Positions 32,913 through 44,953 of a stretch of 64,000 nucleotides of DNA are shown one piece after another (the stretch's first letter is position 1; each line of letters begins with the position of its first letter). The notes beneath the pieces are model-generated. The model was not told where the DNA came from. It searched no databases and was given only the letters and a program-made list of their open reading frames with translations. The stretch lies in contig CM029654.1 of NCBI GenBank assembly GCA_017311315.1, positions 24,945,879-25,009,878 on the forward strand. Reading direction: 5' to 3'. The translations under genes were made by a program, and so were the position numbers. The DNA is from Dendrocalamus latiflorus (taxonomy: Eukaryota > Streptophyta > Magnoliopsida > Poales > Poaceae).

Positions 32913-35900
32913 TGACCACCAAAAGGAGCAGAATGACAGTGAAAAATCACATTTTGAACCTCCTCATGAGGAAGACAACGTCGAACAACCCCATCTGCAC
33001 AATGCCTATACAGATATGGGTCATCCCAAAAGAACTTACGTGCCTCATGTGTGAATTTCCTACGCTGCTGATAGGAGAGATCAGGAGGGACTGCATTGCA
33101 TACCAAGTAGTTCACTATGTCTGCATACCAAGGGGTTTTAGACTGAACAAGAGAGACTTCTGAGAGTTGATGTCCAGGAAGAGAATCTTCAATTGGAAGA
33201 GTAGAGACTGGACCAAAATGGGGCAATCTAGAAAGATGGTCAGCTACCAAGTTCTCAGCCCCCTTTTTATCTCTAATTTCCACATCAAACTCTTAGAGCA
33301 AAAGAATCCAACGAATGAGGCGAGGTTTAGCATCCTTTTTACTCAAAAGATACCTAATGGCTGCATGATCTGTGTACACTATGCATTTTGAGCCAACTAG
33401 GTAAGATCTGAATTTGTCAAAGGCAAATACTACAGCTAGCAGTTCCTTTTCAGTGGTTGTGTAATTAATTTGAGTGTCATCTAAAGTTCTGCTAGCATAG
33501 TAAATGACATGCAGGGCCTTTTCATGCCGCTGCCCCAAAACAGCCCCCACAGCAAAATCACTTGCATCACACATAAGCTCAAAAGGAAGATCCCAATCAG
33601 GAGATTGCACAATGGGTGCAGAAATGAGGGCAGTTTTGATTTTACTAAATGCATCCATGCAAGCCTCATCAAAAACAAAAGGGACATCACAGCCCAAAAG
33701 ATGAGTGAGAGGGCGAGCAATCTTAGAAAAATCCTTAATGAATCTGCGGTAAAAACCAGCATGCCCCAAAAAACTGCGAACACCCTTCACATTAACAGGA
33801 GGGGGCAGGCGCTCAATCACTTCTACTTTTGCCCTATCCACCTCTATGCCTCTAGAAGACACTAAGTGACCAAGAACTATCCCTTCTCTAACCAGAAAAT
33901 GACATTTTTCCCAATTAAGAACCAGATTTGCCTCAAGACAGCGCTGGAGGACAGTCTCAAGATTGGCCAAACAGCTCTCAAAGGTCTGCCCATAAACAGT
34001 GAAATCATCCATGAAAACCTCCATGATTTTCTCAATAAGATCAGTGAAAATAGACATGACACATCGCTGGAAGGTCCCTGGGGCATTACAAAGCCCAAAT
34101 GGCAGCCTACGATAAGCAAAGGTCCCATAGGGACAAGTGAATGTGGTCTTATCCTGATCTGATGGGTGTATAGGAATCTGCAGAAAACCTGAATATCCAT
34201 CAAGATAACAGAAATAAGAATGACGTGCCAATCTCTCTAGCATTTGATCAATGAAAGGAAAAGGAAAGTGGTCCTTGCGAGTGGCCTTGTTGAGCTTCCT
34301 ATAGTCAGTACACATGCACCAGCCCGTGGTTGTCCTTGTGGGAATTAAATCACCTTTTTCATTGGCAACCACTGTCATGCCCCCTTTCTTGGGCACAACA
34401 TGAATGGGACTGACCCATTGACTATCTGAAATGGGGTAAATGATGTTGGCATCAAGAAGCTTTAGGATTTCTTTCTTGACAACCTCCTGCAAGTGAGGAT
34501 TAAGCCTACGCTGGTGCTCACGAGTAGGCTTAGCATCATCCTCAAGGTGAATATGGTGACTGCAGGTGGCTGGATCAATGCCCTTCATATCATCAATTGA
34601 ATATCCAATGACGGCTTGATATCTATGAAGGATCTCAAGGAGTTGATCAGCCTCTTGAGGTGTCAAATGATCACTAATAATAACAGGGAAGGTCTGATCT
34701 GGTCCAAGAAACTCATATCTTAGATGTTTTGGAAGTGGTTTCAGCTCTACCTTTGGGGCTGTGGGTTGTCTAAGGTCTGGGATTTGGGAAGGCTCTACAG
34801 GAGCATCAATGAATGCCACATGATGAGAATCTGCAGCAGTGCACTCATCCTCAATTGATGTCACTTCCTCAACAGTTTCATATGTCTCAACAACACATTT
34901 GTCAACCAAATCAAGTGAGAAACACTGATCTGGACAGTGAGGAAGATGTGTAGGATGCCTCATATCAAATGACAGCTTCTCTTGACCAAATTGGAGAGTG
35001 AGCTTGGCATCCTTGACATCTATGACAGCACCAGCAGTGGCTAGGAAAGGTCTCCCAAGAATGACAGGTTCACTTCTATCCTCCATCTCTAAGACAACAA
35101 AGTCCACAGGGAAGGCAAAAGTGCCTATGACCACAGGGACATCCACTAAAATACCGGCTGGGTGACGATATGTGCGATCAGCCAACTGCAGTGTCATTGC
35201 TGTTGGCTGCAGATCGCCCAAAGGAAGCGCATCACACACTGAGAGAGGAAGGACACTGACACTAGAGCCTAAGTCACAAAGAGCTCTAAAGTTCTTGGGG
35301 CCTAAAATGCATGGAATGCAGAAGCTACCAGGGTCATCTAACTTAGGAGGTAGCTTATTCTGAATGATTGCACTACACTCCTTAGTTAGAGTGACCACCT
35401 CAAGCTCATCCATACTCCTTTTCTTGGTAAGCAGCTCCTTAAAGAATTTGGCATACATTGGAACATGTAGGACAGCATCTAGTATAGGAATGGTGATCTT
35501 AACATCCTTCATCATCTCTATGAACTTAGCAAACTGCTTGTCCTCATTTGACTTTTCTAACCGCTCAGGGAATGGCATTTTAGGCTTTGTGGAAGGGACA
35601 GCTGCTGAAATGGATGAAGATGGAATATCAGGTGCTTGTTCTGGTGCAGTGGAGCTAGGTTGGTGCAATTTCTGCTGCTGTGAGTCAGGATTTGCTTGCT
35701 GGACAGACCTAAAGACAGGGGGCACATACAAGGGTGGTGTTGGAAGAAGAGGTTCAGATGTGGTTTTACCACTCCTAGTAATGATTGCTCCACAATGGCC
35801 ACGAGGATTGGCCTCAGGCTGTGCAGGAAGCCTCCAAGGTGTGCTGGATGAAGCATGTGATGCTTGCAAACTCTCCACACGACTAGCCAAATCAGTCAAT

Positions 35901-37156
35901 TGAGTCTTTGCATCATTGTATTGAGCTTCCATCTTAGCTACATGTGATGCAAGGAGCTGTTCAATTCTGGTCAACTGATCTGATTGAGAAGTAGTAAGTG
36001 GAGGGTTTGGAACATGCATCATAGGTTGCTGAAATGAGGCATGTGAAGGGGCTTGCTGCTGCCTAAACCCTTGTGCTGATGTTCCCACAGGGAAGGATGA
36101 CACACTAGGGTTGGTGTTCTTGTAAGACAAGTTTGGATGACGCCAACCTGGGTTATAAGCTTGAGAATATGGGCCATTTGACTGAGCATAATTGACTTCA
36201 GATGATTCAGCTGTGGAAGTTAAAGGGCACTCAGCTGGAGTATGCCCCTGAGATCCACAAATCTGACATCCAGTGGCTATATGGGCTGAAGATGAGGGCA
36301 TGAGCTGAGCCATTTGACGTGTGAGAACTTGAATCTGTGCAGATAAGGCATCATTAGAGCTCACCTCATAGATACCAGGACGTGGAGGAGCAGAAGCTCT
36401 CTCACTAGACCACTGAAAGTGGTGGGAGGACATACTCTCAATCAAGCTGAAAGCTTCATCAAGAGTTTTGTTCATTATGCCTCCTCCTTCTGCAGAATCT
36501 ACAAAGGCTCTTGTGTGGTGTGTAAGACCTTTGTAAAAAATCTGCAGCACCAGCCATCTTTCAAGGCCATGGTGAGGACACATCCTAAGCAGGGTTTGAT
36601 ACCTCTGCCAAGCATCATACAAACTCTCACCCTCAGATTGTGAAAACCTAGTAATCTGGTCACGCACTTCTGCTGCCTTGGAGGGAGGAAAATACCTCTC
36701 AAAAAAGGCCTACAGTAGGTGTTCCCATGTGTCCTTAAGATGCAGGGGCAGAGAATGCAACCAAGTCTTAGCACCATCTCTAAGAGAGAATGGGAACAAT
36801 GAGAGCCTAATGGCATCAGTTGTGACTCCATTGCACTTCAAAGTGTTGCAATATTCTAAGAAGGTGCGAATGTGTTCATTGGGATCCTCAGTGGGAGAAC
36901 CTCCAAATCTGGTCTGCTGGACCATGGTGATTAGTGCAGGTTTGAGCTCAAAATTGTTTGCCTGAATGGCAGGTTGGACAATTCCAGGGGCTATACCTTG
37001 GTCTCTAGGAATCCATAGGTCACGAAGAAGAGGCTGGGGGTTTTGATCACCCATTTCTTCTTGATGGGGAGGTTGATTTTCTCTCTTCAGCTTATGAAAA
37101 GTGCGCACAATCTCAGGATCAAAAGGAGCCAACGAATGGTCTCCACTCCTGCGCAA
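32913..37156 (-). pseudogene. gag-pol: Gag-PR-RT-RNaseH and start of IN of unit A2, two nonsense codons
   Basis: On the minus strand the reading frame runs 37156-36710, stops at TAG (36710-36712), reopens to 33293 (1124 codons), stops at TAA (33293-33295), and continues through 33283-32913 to the B2 junction. Domains, numbered in the 1124-codon segment: Gag core to residue 90, zinc knuckle C-X2-C-X4-H-X4-C at 134-147, protease active site DLGS at 465-468, RT about 700-900 with FMDD at 885-888, RNase H with CDAS, TEKE and YTDH at about 1033-1100. The frame upstream of gag lacks an ATG until 37052-37054 (MGDQNPQ), although homologous sequence begins before it. No protein beyond Gag position 148 could be made without readthrough. 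Confidence 0.92.
36710..36712 (-). other. Nonsense codon TAG in Gag (A2)
   Basis: CTG-TAG-GCC on the minus strand replaces CTG-CAG-GCC of units A0 and A1, a single C-to-T change. The same stop is at 54328-54330 in A3. Confidence 0.9.
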
Positions 37157-37240
37157 AAGCTGAGAAGTCGGGCCGAAAAGGGAGGAAGGAAACTAAAGAA
37201 ATGACTTAGTCTATGGTCTAGCGCGATCACCAATATCTAG

Positions 37241-37258
37241 TCCCCGGCAACGGCGCCA
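37241..37258 (-). other. Primer-binding site, tRNA-Asp type (A2)
   Basis: Same tRNA-Asp complement, six bases inside LTR3. Confidence 0.9.
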
Positions 37259-37264
37259 ATTTCT

Positions 37265-39944
37265 TGATCGTGCAAAACTGCACACCCGCAAGTGAACTGC
37301 ACACCCGCAAGTGAACGGGCTGCCGCTATGGTAGCAGCGAGAGTCGTGTTCTCCACAGGGACTAGAGTACCGGTGATAGGACACTAAACTAAAGCTAAAT
37401 CGCACAAACTGGGAGTCTAAGACTGATTGCTAAACCTATAGAAACTAAAAGGCTGGTGATCAGGTCTAGCAAAAGAAGGACAGCTTGAGAAAGGAAGAGT
37501 TGAAGGTGCATGCGAATAAGAGTGTCTGACTGAAGAAGAGAGAAGAGACGAACCTGAGAATCTAACTCTACTGAGAGAAAGAGAGAAAGAAAGGAGACTA
37601 GTCAGAAATAAAAGAAGGAAAGCTAAGGGGAAAGAGAGATAGAGAGAGAGAGAGCAACAGAGAGAATAGGGCTAGGAGTAGGCTGGAACTAGCAGATGAA
37701 GGAGAAGGGAAAAGAAAGAGAGCAGAGGTAAGAAGAGAGTGCGAGAGACTAGAAGATTAGCAGAGAACTATAAGAAAAAAACGCTTTAGCCTGAGGTAAG
37801 AAAAGAAGAGAGGAATAACTAGGTAGGAAAGATAATCAGAGACTAGAAGGGAAGGAAGAAGAGAGGAGAGAAGAATAGAGAACTATCTATACCGAGAGAA
37901 AAGAAAAGAACTAAGGAAAAGAGTGAGAGAGATAAGAGGTAAGAATGAGGCGTAGAGGACTAACTGAAGGAAGAGGAACAGACTAGAGAAGAGGCTAACT
38001 GACAGAAGAAGATGAGAGGTGAGAAAGAAACTAGGTAAGAGAAGAGAAGAAAGGTGGCTAGGAGTCAGACAGGGAGAGAGGGAAATGCAGCAAGGGACCA
38101 AGGATCAACTCTATCGTGAGAAAGAGGAGGAGCGCTAGGAAGTTGGGGGAAATGAACTAATCGGGAAGAAGGTTAGGAATTGGAGGAAAGAAAAGAGCAC
38201 AGAGAACAGACGAGAAGAAGCCCAGCGCTTAAGCAAATATCCCAACCCAACACAGCAAGCTCACAGACAGACCAATACCAGGGATATAACAAGACAAGCG
38301 ATTAAAATGCAATAACACAAGCTCTACTACTGCAGGAATTAAGATGTAAACCTAACTTAGTAATGACATTAAAATAACAGCATGACATTAACATTTTACT
38401 AATCAGTAATTAACAGAAATGCATACTAAATATTAAATCAGGCAAAAGGATCCACTCTAATCACAGAAGATGATCTCAACATCACAATAAGAAATAAAAC
38501 ACCCTACCAGCAGAAGTATCAAGCTTATAAACATCTAATGACTATCAAGCAGGAACGATGAATCTAAACAGGAACAAATAATCTGAATAATCATCTCCCA
38601 TGCGCAAGAACAACTAAAAGGCACCTTATAATCCCAGATCCGAAATATTCAGCACATGAACTTAACAGATCCAACACATAAAAATCTCAGATGAACAAGA
38701 ACAACACTACAAGCATACAGATCTGCAAAATATCTCACATGCACATCATTCATCCAACACATAAGCATCACAGATTCACAAATAACAATCTCATGCACAT
38801 CACAGATATCCCATACAAGCATCACAGGAAAGCATTGCAATATTTAAAATGAAGATTGTGAGATGTTACAACCCTGAAGAGTGGCAGATCCGTTGTGAAG
38901 ACAGTATGTAGTGGACGCAGGCAGTAAGAAGTAGATCTGATGCAGAATCCGAAGGGGTAGCCGTGTAGAAGTAGCAGATCAGCCGTAGATGTAGTAGGGG
39001 AAGCAGATCCGGGTAGAAGACGCCGTAGAGGGTGCAGGCAGTAGGGAAGCAGAGGTGGGGTAGCAGATCTATGCGTAGAGGAAGAAGAGGAAGCAGATCC
39101 GCGCTGGCCACCGTAGAGGAAGCAGATCCAAGCCGAAGAAGTCGAGGAACTCGTAGATCCAGGCTCAGTGAGGGCAGATCCGGGCGTGGCTGGTGGAGGT
39201 GCTCGGGAGAGGGGAGGCGAGCGGATGAGATCTGGGAAGAGGCTAGGGAGGCTGCATGTTTAGGGTGTTGGAGATGGGAAGAGAATGCGTGGTGGCTGCT
39301 CGGTGAGGAGAAGTGCGGCGCGGCGGAGGCATGAGGATTTTTGGCCAGTGGAGAGGTGGAGATCGTCGAGGCTCTCCAGGAGATCAGTAGTGCGGCTGGG
39401 TCTTGGAGGTGGAAGAGGATGGGTGGTGGCTGCAGATGGAGATGGTCGCGGCGGCGAGGTTCGGTGAGGGGAGACGAGCAAGGAAAATGGGGATCTGGCT
39501 AATGGAGGCGATGGAGTGGGGCGGCCGGGTGATCGATCTCGGTGGAGAAGGTGAAGCGGCCGGTGGATGGCTTTTTCCCAGTGGATTGCGGCTAGGGTTT
39601 GGAGGTGTGGTGACCCACTCCCCCCCGGTGGATGAGCTTATATACTTGCGGCGGCTGGCTAGGGTTTGGCATGTGGTTTTTCATTTTAGCCCTTCCCCTT
39701 TGGCAGATTTGCAACCCTAGCTCCCTTTTAGTGCTGATTTTATGTTTGCACCCCTAGCTCTTTCCCATTTGATCTTCTGTAGATTTTTGCGCCTAGTTCG
39801 CGCCTACCTGCAAGAGAATTACAAAACACTGTAAACAGTCCAAAAGGATGATGAAATGCAATTAATTAATGGATTTATGGCAGTTTTCATTACTAATAAC
39901 AGGGTAAAGATATAAAAAATTTACTGTAAAAATGATGCATATCA
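37265..39944 (-). repeat. LTR3 of element A
   Basis: This 2680-bp LTR is 5' LTR of A2 and 3' LTR of A3. Purine block about 37555-38230, TATA box 39637-39646. It differs from LTR1 only by small indels (near 38418, 39288 and 39832) and from LTR4 by substitutions confined to the terminal 400 bp. Confidence 0.93.
39637..39646 (-). promoter_or_regulatory. TATA box of element A LTR3
   Basis: AGTATATAAG on the minus strand, as in LTR1. Confidence 0.6.
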
Positions 39945-39959
39945 TATACCCCCAAGCTT
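39945..39959 (-). other. 3' polypurine tract of unit A3
   Basis: AAGCTTGGGGGTATA on the minus strand, directly before LTR3. Confidence 0.85.
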
Positions 39960-40407
39960 AAACATTTGATTGTCCTCAAGCAAATGATATGATGAATTTT
40001 GAACCCAGGGAAACCAGAAAACAAGAAAGGATATAAGTGAAGGCTTACAACTAGTCAAATTGCACTCAATAATTCAAATGAGGCTGACTGATCTACTTTT
40101 TACAAGCTGTTCAAGATCAGAACTAACAATCCAGCAAAGACATCAAAGTGATACTAGAGTTTTTGACCAAATCAAGTTACTCATAAGTACTGAGTCGCAC
40201 TATATGATCACATGGATTTGACCAGAATTGAAAAGTAATCAAGACTAGATATCACAGTCAAGAATAAGCATATCCTAGAGTCATTCTTAGGCATTTACTA
40301 TTGTAGATGAAGAGGCTAATGCTCGCATGAAGTTTATGAAAAATCCCACACTTGAGCCAAGATACTTTACTTTTGCTGATTTTTAACAGGCTTTCAAACA
40401 CACCCTG

Positions 40408-40533
40408 GGCACAAGTGCCACTTATTCCAACTCTTGGGCATGCTTGCCACTTATTCAGACATTCAAACTTCATTTGGGCAGATCTGCCACTTATTCAACT
40501 TTTTTTTTCATGTGACAAAGTCACTTATTCAAC
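40408..40533 (-). other. Four tandem hairpin repeats, unit A3
   Basis: Identical to A1; the last stem GGCACTTGTGCC is at 40408-40419. Confidence 0.75.
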
Positions 40534-41256
40534 TCACACTTTGCAACACAAAATAGAAATAAAGATATTTTCTTTTCTTTTCTTTTCTTTTTAAGCATCA
40601 TTAACCGGTTTTCATTATCTCTAAGTACCATGTGACATGGACTTAGGTAAATTAACCCAATTATTGGCTCAAGATAGGACTACCGCTTTCACAAACTTAT
40701 CATTCAAGCAGTAGCATCAATGTCTAAAATAAAGTATTATGCCCAAGCATGAATCCTAGGATATTGTTATTCTAGAAGTGATAACTAGAATCAATACAGT
40801 TCGCAAAAGGTAAAGATACATGTGTAACTTGCAATGAATCAAAAAAACTAAAGGATCACAAGATTTCTAAGCCAACACAAGATTTCAATGAATATAAGAG
40901 TAGACCAATTGGATATCACACAGAATTGATATTTACCCCAGTTCTCTTAAACAATTTTTCAATGTGATAACTCTGAATTAAACCAAGACAGCCACATATC
41001 ACAGACCAAGTATTCAATCAGCAGTATATTTCAGCACATATTAATGATCAGGGCAGTCACATGTAATCAGCAATAACCCAACATGAGAATGATACTAGCC
41101 ATAAATCATCAATTACACATCATCAACTTCAGTGCCCATGAGTATGACAAAAGAATCATGCTAAAGCATTCTTCATCAATAGACAGATCCCTCCCCCAAG
41201 CTTGAATCAAACATTAACTCAAGGATAAATGTTTTAAATGATTGGAAACAGCTCAC

Positions 41257-41336
41257 CGGGTGCAATAGTTGAACCAGAACAGTATCTCATCATCCTTAAG
41301 CTTCCTGCCAGGCTTGATTGATGGTTCTGCAGGTGC
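41257..41336 (-). other. Exon-like 80-nt module, unit A3
   Basis: Identical to the A1 module, with the same acceptor tract and donor. Confidence 0.45.
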
Positions 41337-41487
41337 CTGAAAGTGGAAGAAACAAAAAGGAAAAGATAAACTGACACAAAGGTAAAATAAAAGAGAAAAA
41401 CTAAAGTAGAACAGAAAGAATAAACAGCTCAGGTTGCCTCCTGAGAAGCGCTTGTTTTAGGTCTTTAGCTTGACCACAAAATGAACA

Positions 41488-42598
41488 TCACGTGGGCTCA
41501 AAAGAAATTGGAGAATCACAGTCAGGACTGACTTGATCTCCACCATTATCCTCATCATTAATTTCAGGAATAGGTTCCCCAACGAAATAGTGTTTCAATC
41601 TTTGCCCATTAACCTTGAAAATGCCCCCAGATTGACTCTCAACCTCAAAAGCTCCACTTCCTAGCTCTTTCTTGATTAAACAAGGCCCAAACCATCTAGA
41701 TTTGAACTTTCCAGAGAATAAATGAAACCTAGAGTCAAAAACTAAGACCAGCTGTCCAGGGTGGAAATCACGCCTCAAAATGTGACGGTCATGAATCTTT
41801 TTAGCTCTTTCTTTGTAAATCCTTGAGCTTTCATAAGCATCAAGCCTCAATTCGTCAAGTTCACACAGCTGCAGCTTCCTATGTTTCCCAGCTAGACCCA
41901 TGTCCATGTTGAGTTTTCTAATTGCCCAATGCGCCCTATGCTCCAGCTCAACAGGAAGATGACAAGCTTTTCCATAAACCAACCTAAAGGGGGACATCCC
42001 AATAGGTGTTTTGAAAGCTGTCCTATAAGCCCACAAAGCATCAGGAAGCTTAAGGGACCAATCTGTCCTGGATTTGGAAACAACCTTTTCAAAGATTTGC
42101 TTTATCTCTCTATTAGAAACTTCAACTTGCCCATTAGCTTGAGGATGATAGGGAGTGGTAAATTTATGATTATGGACTCCATACTTGGCTAAGAGGGCTT
42201 CAAATTGGCTGTGATTAAAGTGAGACCCTCCATCACTAATCACAACTCTAGGAATTCCAAACCTAGGAAAGATGATTTGACGAAACAAGCGGCACACAGA
42301 CTTAGAATCAGCATGAGCAGTGGGTATAGCCTCAACCCACTTGGACACATAGTCTACTGCCACCAGAATGTGCTTGTACCCTTGAGAAGAGGGTAAATGT
42401 CCTATGTAATCTATTCCCCAAACATCAAAGAGTTCTACCTCAAGAATACCATGCTGAGGCATCTTATGCCGTCCTGACATGTTCCCTGCATGCTGACAGG
42501 GATCACAAGACTGAATGAAAGCATGAATGTCCTTAAACATGGTAGGCCAATAAAATCTAGCTTGAAGAACCTTTGCTTGGGTCTTGGCAGTACCCGCA
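41488..42598 (-). pseudogene. pol: Integrase, C-terminal two thirds (A3)
   Basis: An open frame of 350 codons (from Met at 42540) with the same protein as 6321-7373. Zinc-finger half SCDPCQ, catalytic D in GIDYIGHL, second D in VVISDGGSHF, E in VEVSNREIKQ, then the C-terminal DNA-binding part. Undamaged itself, but separated from the rest of pol by B3, so non-functional in place. Confidence 0.9.
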
Positions 42599-44732
42599 TG
42601 ACATGCGTCATTTTTGCATATATTTACCCATCATTTTGCCCCATTATTTTTCGCATTTTAGGACCATTTATCATCATTTGCACTATTTTCTATGTTTAAT
42701 TGCTCGAAATGGACCATTTTACATTTTTCTGTATTTTTCTGCAGGCCGGCGCGATCGAGGCGCATAAACAACAAATCTGGCATTTCGGGACTGCTCCGTG
42801 CAGATGTGCGTGTCGTCACGGACACGTAGGATTTTTTCGCGATGAAATCGGAATTTCCAAGGGCCAGAACAGAAGAAATGAAATGGGATAAGGACCTAGC
42901 TGTAAACCCTAGAAAATATTAGAGGGCTAATCTGCAAAAGGGAAAAATCCCCATCTCCTTCTTTTCCATCAGCCGCCGCCAGGGAAGGAGGAGAGCCCGG
43001 TTCCAATCTCTGTGTCTCCCCTTTGCCTCCTTCTCCTCCCCCATTCTCTTCCTCCTCTCCGGCCGCCGGCGAGACCGGGCCGACTCACCGGCGCGCCACT
43101 CATTCGCCGCCCCTTCTCCTTACCCTTCTCCGGCCGCTCTTCTCCACGTCCTACCGCCTCCCTTCTCCTACCTCGGCCGCCGCCTCTTGTCGCTACTCCG
43201 GTGCGCCGCCTCCCCTGTTCATTCACCACCGCCCTCTTCCTCTCCTCGGTTCGGCCACCACCTTCGCCGGCCGCCAAGTGCCTCACTTCTTCCACCCGCC
43301 GCCTCTCTTCGCCTACCCCCACCGGCGCGCCGCCTCCCTTTCTCCACCGCGCCACCAAGCCTCCTCCGGTGCGCCATCCTTCCCTTCTGCACCTCCACCC
43401 GAGCGCCCCTCTCCTCCCGGCCTTCTCCATCCGTTGCTCCACAGCGCCGCTCCACTTCACCGGCCACCGTTTCCCAACCCTTCTCCTCCCTCTACGCCAC
43501 CACTCACCACAGAGCACCGCCGCCTACTCCTCCGCAACCTCCCTTGCGCCGCCGCCCTCAACCGTGCGCCGTCGACCTCCATCAGCGCCGCCATCCCGAC
43601 GCCAAGCTCGGCGACCACGACCCCGACTTGTTCCACACCGCCGACCTCTGCTACTCCACGGCTCCGCCGGCGCTTCAACCTCTCCACCGACGGCGGCGAC
43701 TCCACTGCAGCACCAGCCGCCTCCCAGATCAGCGCCGCCGACATCACCACCTCCTCAACTTCTCTTTCTTCGGTTCATGCTCCAATTCTTCTTCCTTTCT
43801 CTATTTTCTGTTCTCAATTTCTGTTCAACTTTATTACTATTAGTGTTTGTTAATTTTTATTGCATAATGGATGTTAACTTGTGATCTTTGATCTGTGTGA
43901 TGGTTAATTTTGCACTGTGATGAATGTGTCCTGTTATTGTTATATATGTTCTGTTAGTTTGTCCTGTTCTGTACTTCTGTTATTGTGATAACTGTGCAAT
44001 TTTTGTTCTATTAGTAGTATGGTCAGTGTGTGTGCTTCCTGTGTATCGATGTCTTGTGCTTGTCTTGTTGTTAGCGTAGTATATGTGTATGCTTGAGAGT
44101 CTCGTCGAATTAGCTAACCGGCGACCGTTCCCCTCCTTGTGCTGTCTCAACCTTCCCTTTGCTGTCTCGACTCTCTCCTTTCTTCTCTTCGTGGTATGTC
44201 GATAGTTAAGTCTGCGCTCTTTGTAGTAGTTGTTTGTTTTGTGTTGTCGTGTCCCGTCGTCGTCTAGTTAGCCGTCGACCGTTTTCTCCCTCGTTCACTC
44301 TTGACTCCCTCCTTGCTTCTAGACTCCCCCAGTGCTTCTCGACTTTCTCTTTCTGTCTAGCGGTCGGTAGTTAGTTTGGTCGTCGGTCGGTAGTCGTGTT
44401 CGTTCGTTTAGTCGTCGTTTCGCTATCGTGCGTCGTTGTCGTTTGTTTAGTTAGTCGTTGTTTTGTTTGTTCGGTTGTACGACATCAATTCGTACGGTCG
44501 TTCGTCCCGTCGTCCTTCGATCGTTTAGTCGTTCGTTGTTTCTTCTTTGTGAGTTAGAGTTCGTTTGGTCGTTTTAGTCGTTTTAGTTTAGTTTTCTCCC
44601 CCGTTTCGTTTGACCTAGCTTTAGCCAAGCATCGGTAGCCTCAGTCTAGTCCCTGTGGAGAACACGACACTCGCCGCTATTTCAGTGGCAACCCGTGCAC
44701 TTGCGGGTGTGCTATTTTGCACGATCAAGTCA
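42599..44732 (+). repeat. 5' LTR of element B3
   Basis: Like the other B 5' LTRs in GCTATCG, GTTTAG and doubled GTCGTTTTAG, but with C at 43687, where B1 and B2 5' LTRs have T; this matches the 3' LTRs. Confidence 0.93.
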
Positions 44733-44735
44733 TTT

Positions 44736-44753
44736 TGGCGCCGTTGCCGGGGA
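44736..44753 (+). other. Primer-binding site, tRNA-Asp type (B3)
   Basis: TGGCGCCGTTGCCGGGGA, three bases after the LTR. Confidence 0.92.
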
Positions 44754-44953
44754 CTAGCTTAGAGCGATAGTGTTAGGCTATAGACTAGGTCATTATTTGT
44801 TTTGTGTTTGTGCTGACTTGTCTTTCATATTGTCATTGTCCATATTTGTGATATATTGCTAACCCCTAACCCTTTCCTAGCTATCTCTATTTCTTTTTGT
44901 GGTTTTCCTCATCTTTTCTCGTAGGTTGATCGTTAGAGATATATATTGAGGAT

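Larger units (their letters stand above)
19665..39944 (-). mobile_element. Element A, unit A2, interrupted by B2
   Basis: 5' LTR = LTR3, PBS, gag-pol 37156 to 32913, element B2, pol remainder 24981 to 23873, 3' region, 3' LTR = LTR2. The first part is clean except for two nonsense codons shared with A3; the last part and LTR2 carry several single-base indels. The sharp contrast within one unit suggests patchy consensus quality or a mosaic origin. Confidence 0.88.
39960..41487 (-). other. 3' non-coding region of unit A3
   Basis: As in A1: hairpin repeats 40408-40533, (TTTTC)n near 40568-40594, internal PPT-like site 41189-41202, exon-like module 41257-41336, and the CTCAGG/CCTGAG hairpin near 41428-41445. 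No env-like ORF is present. Confidence 0.8.
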
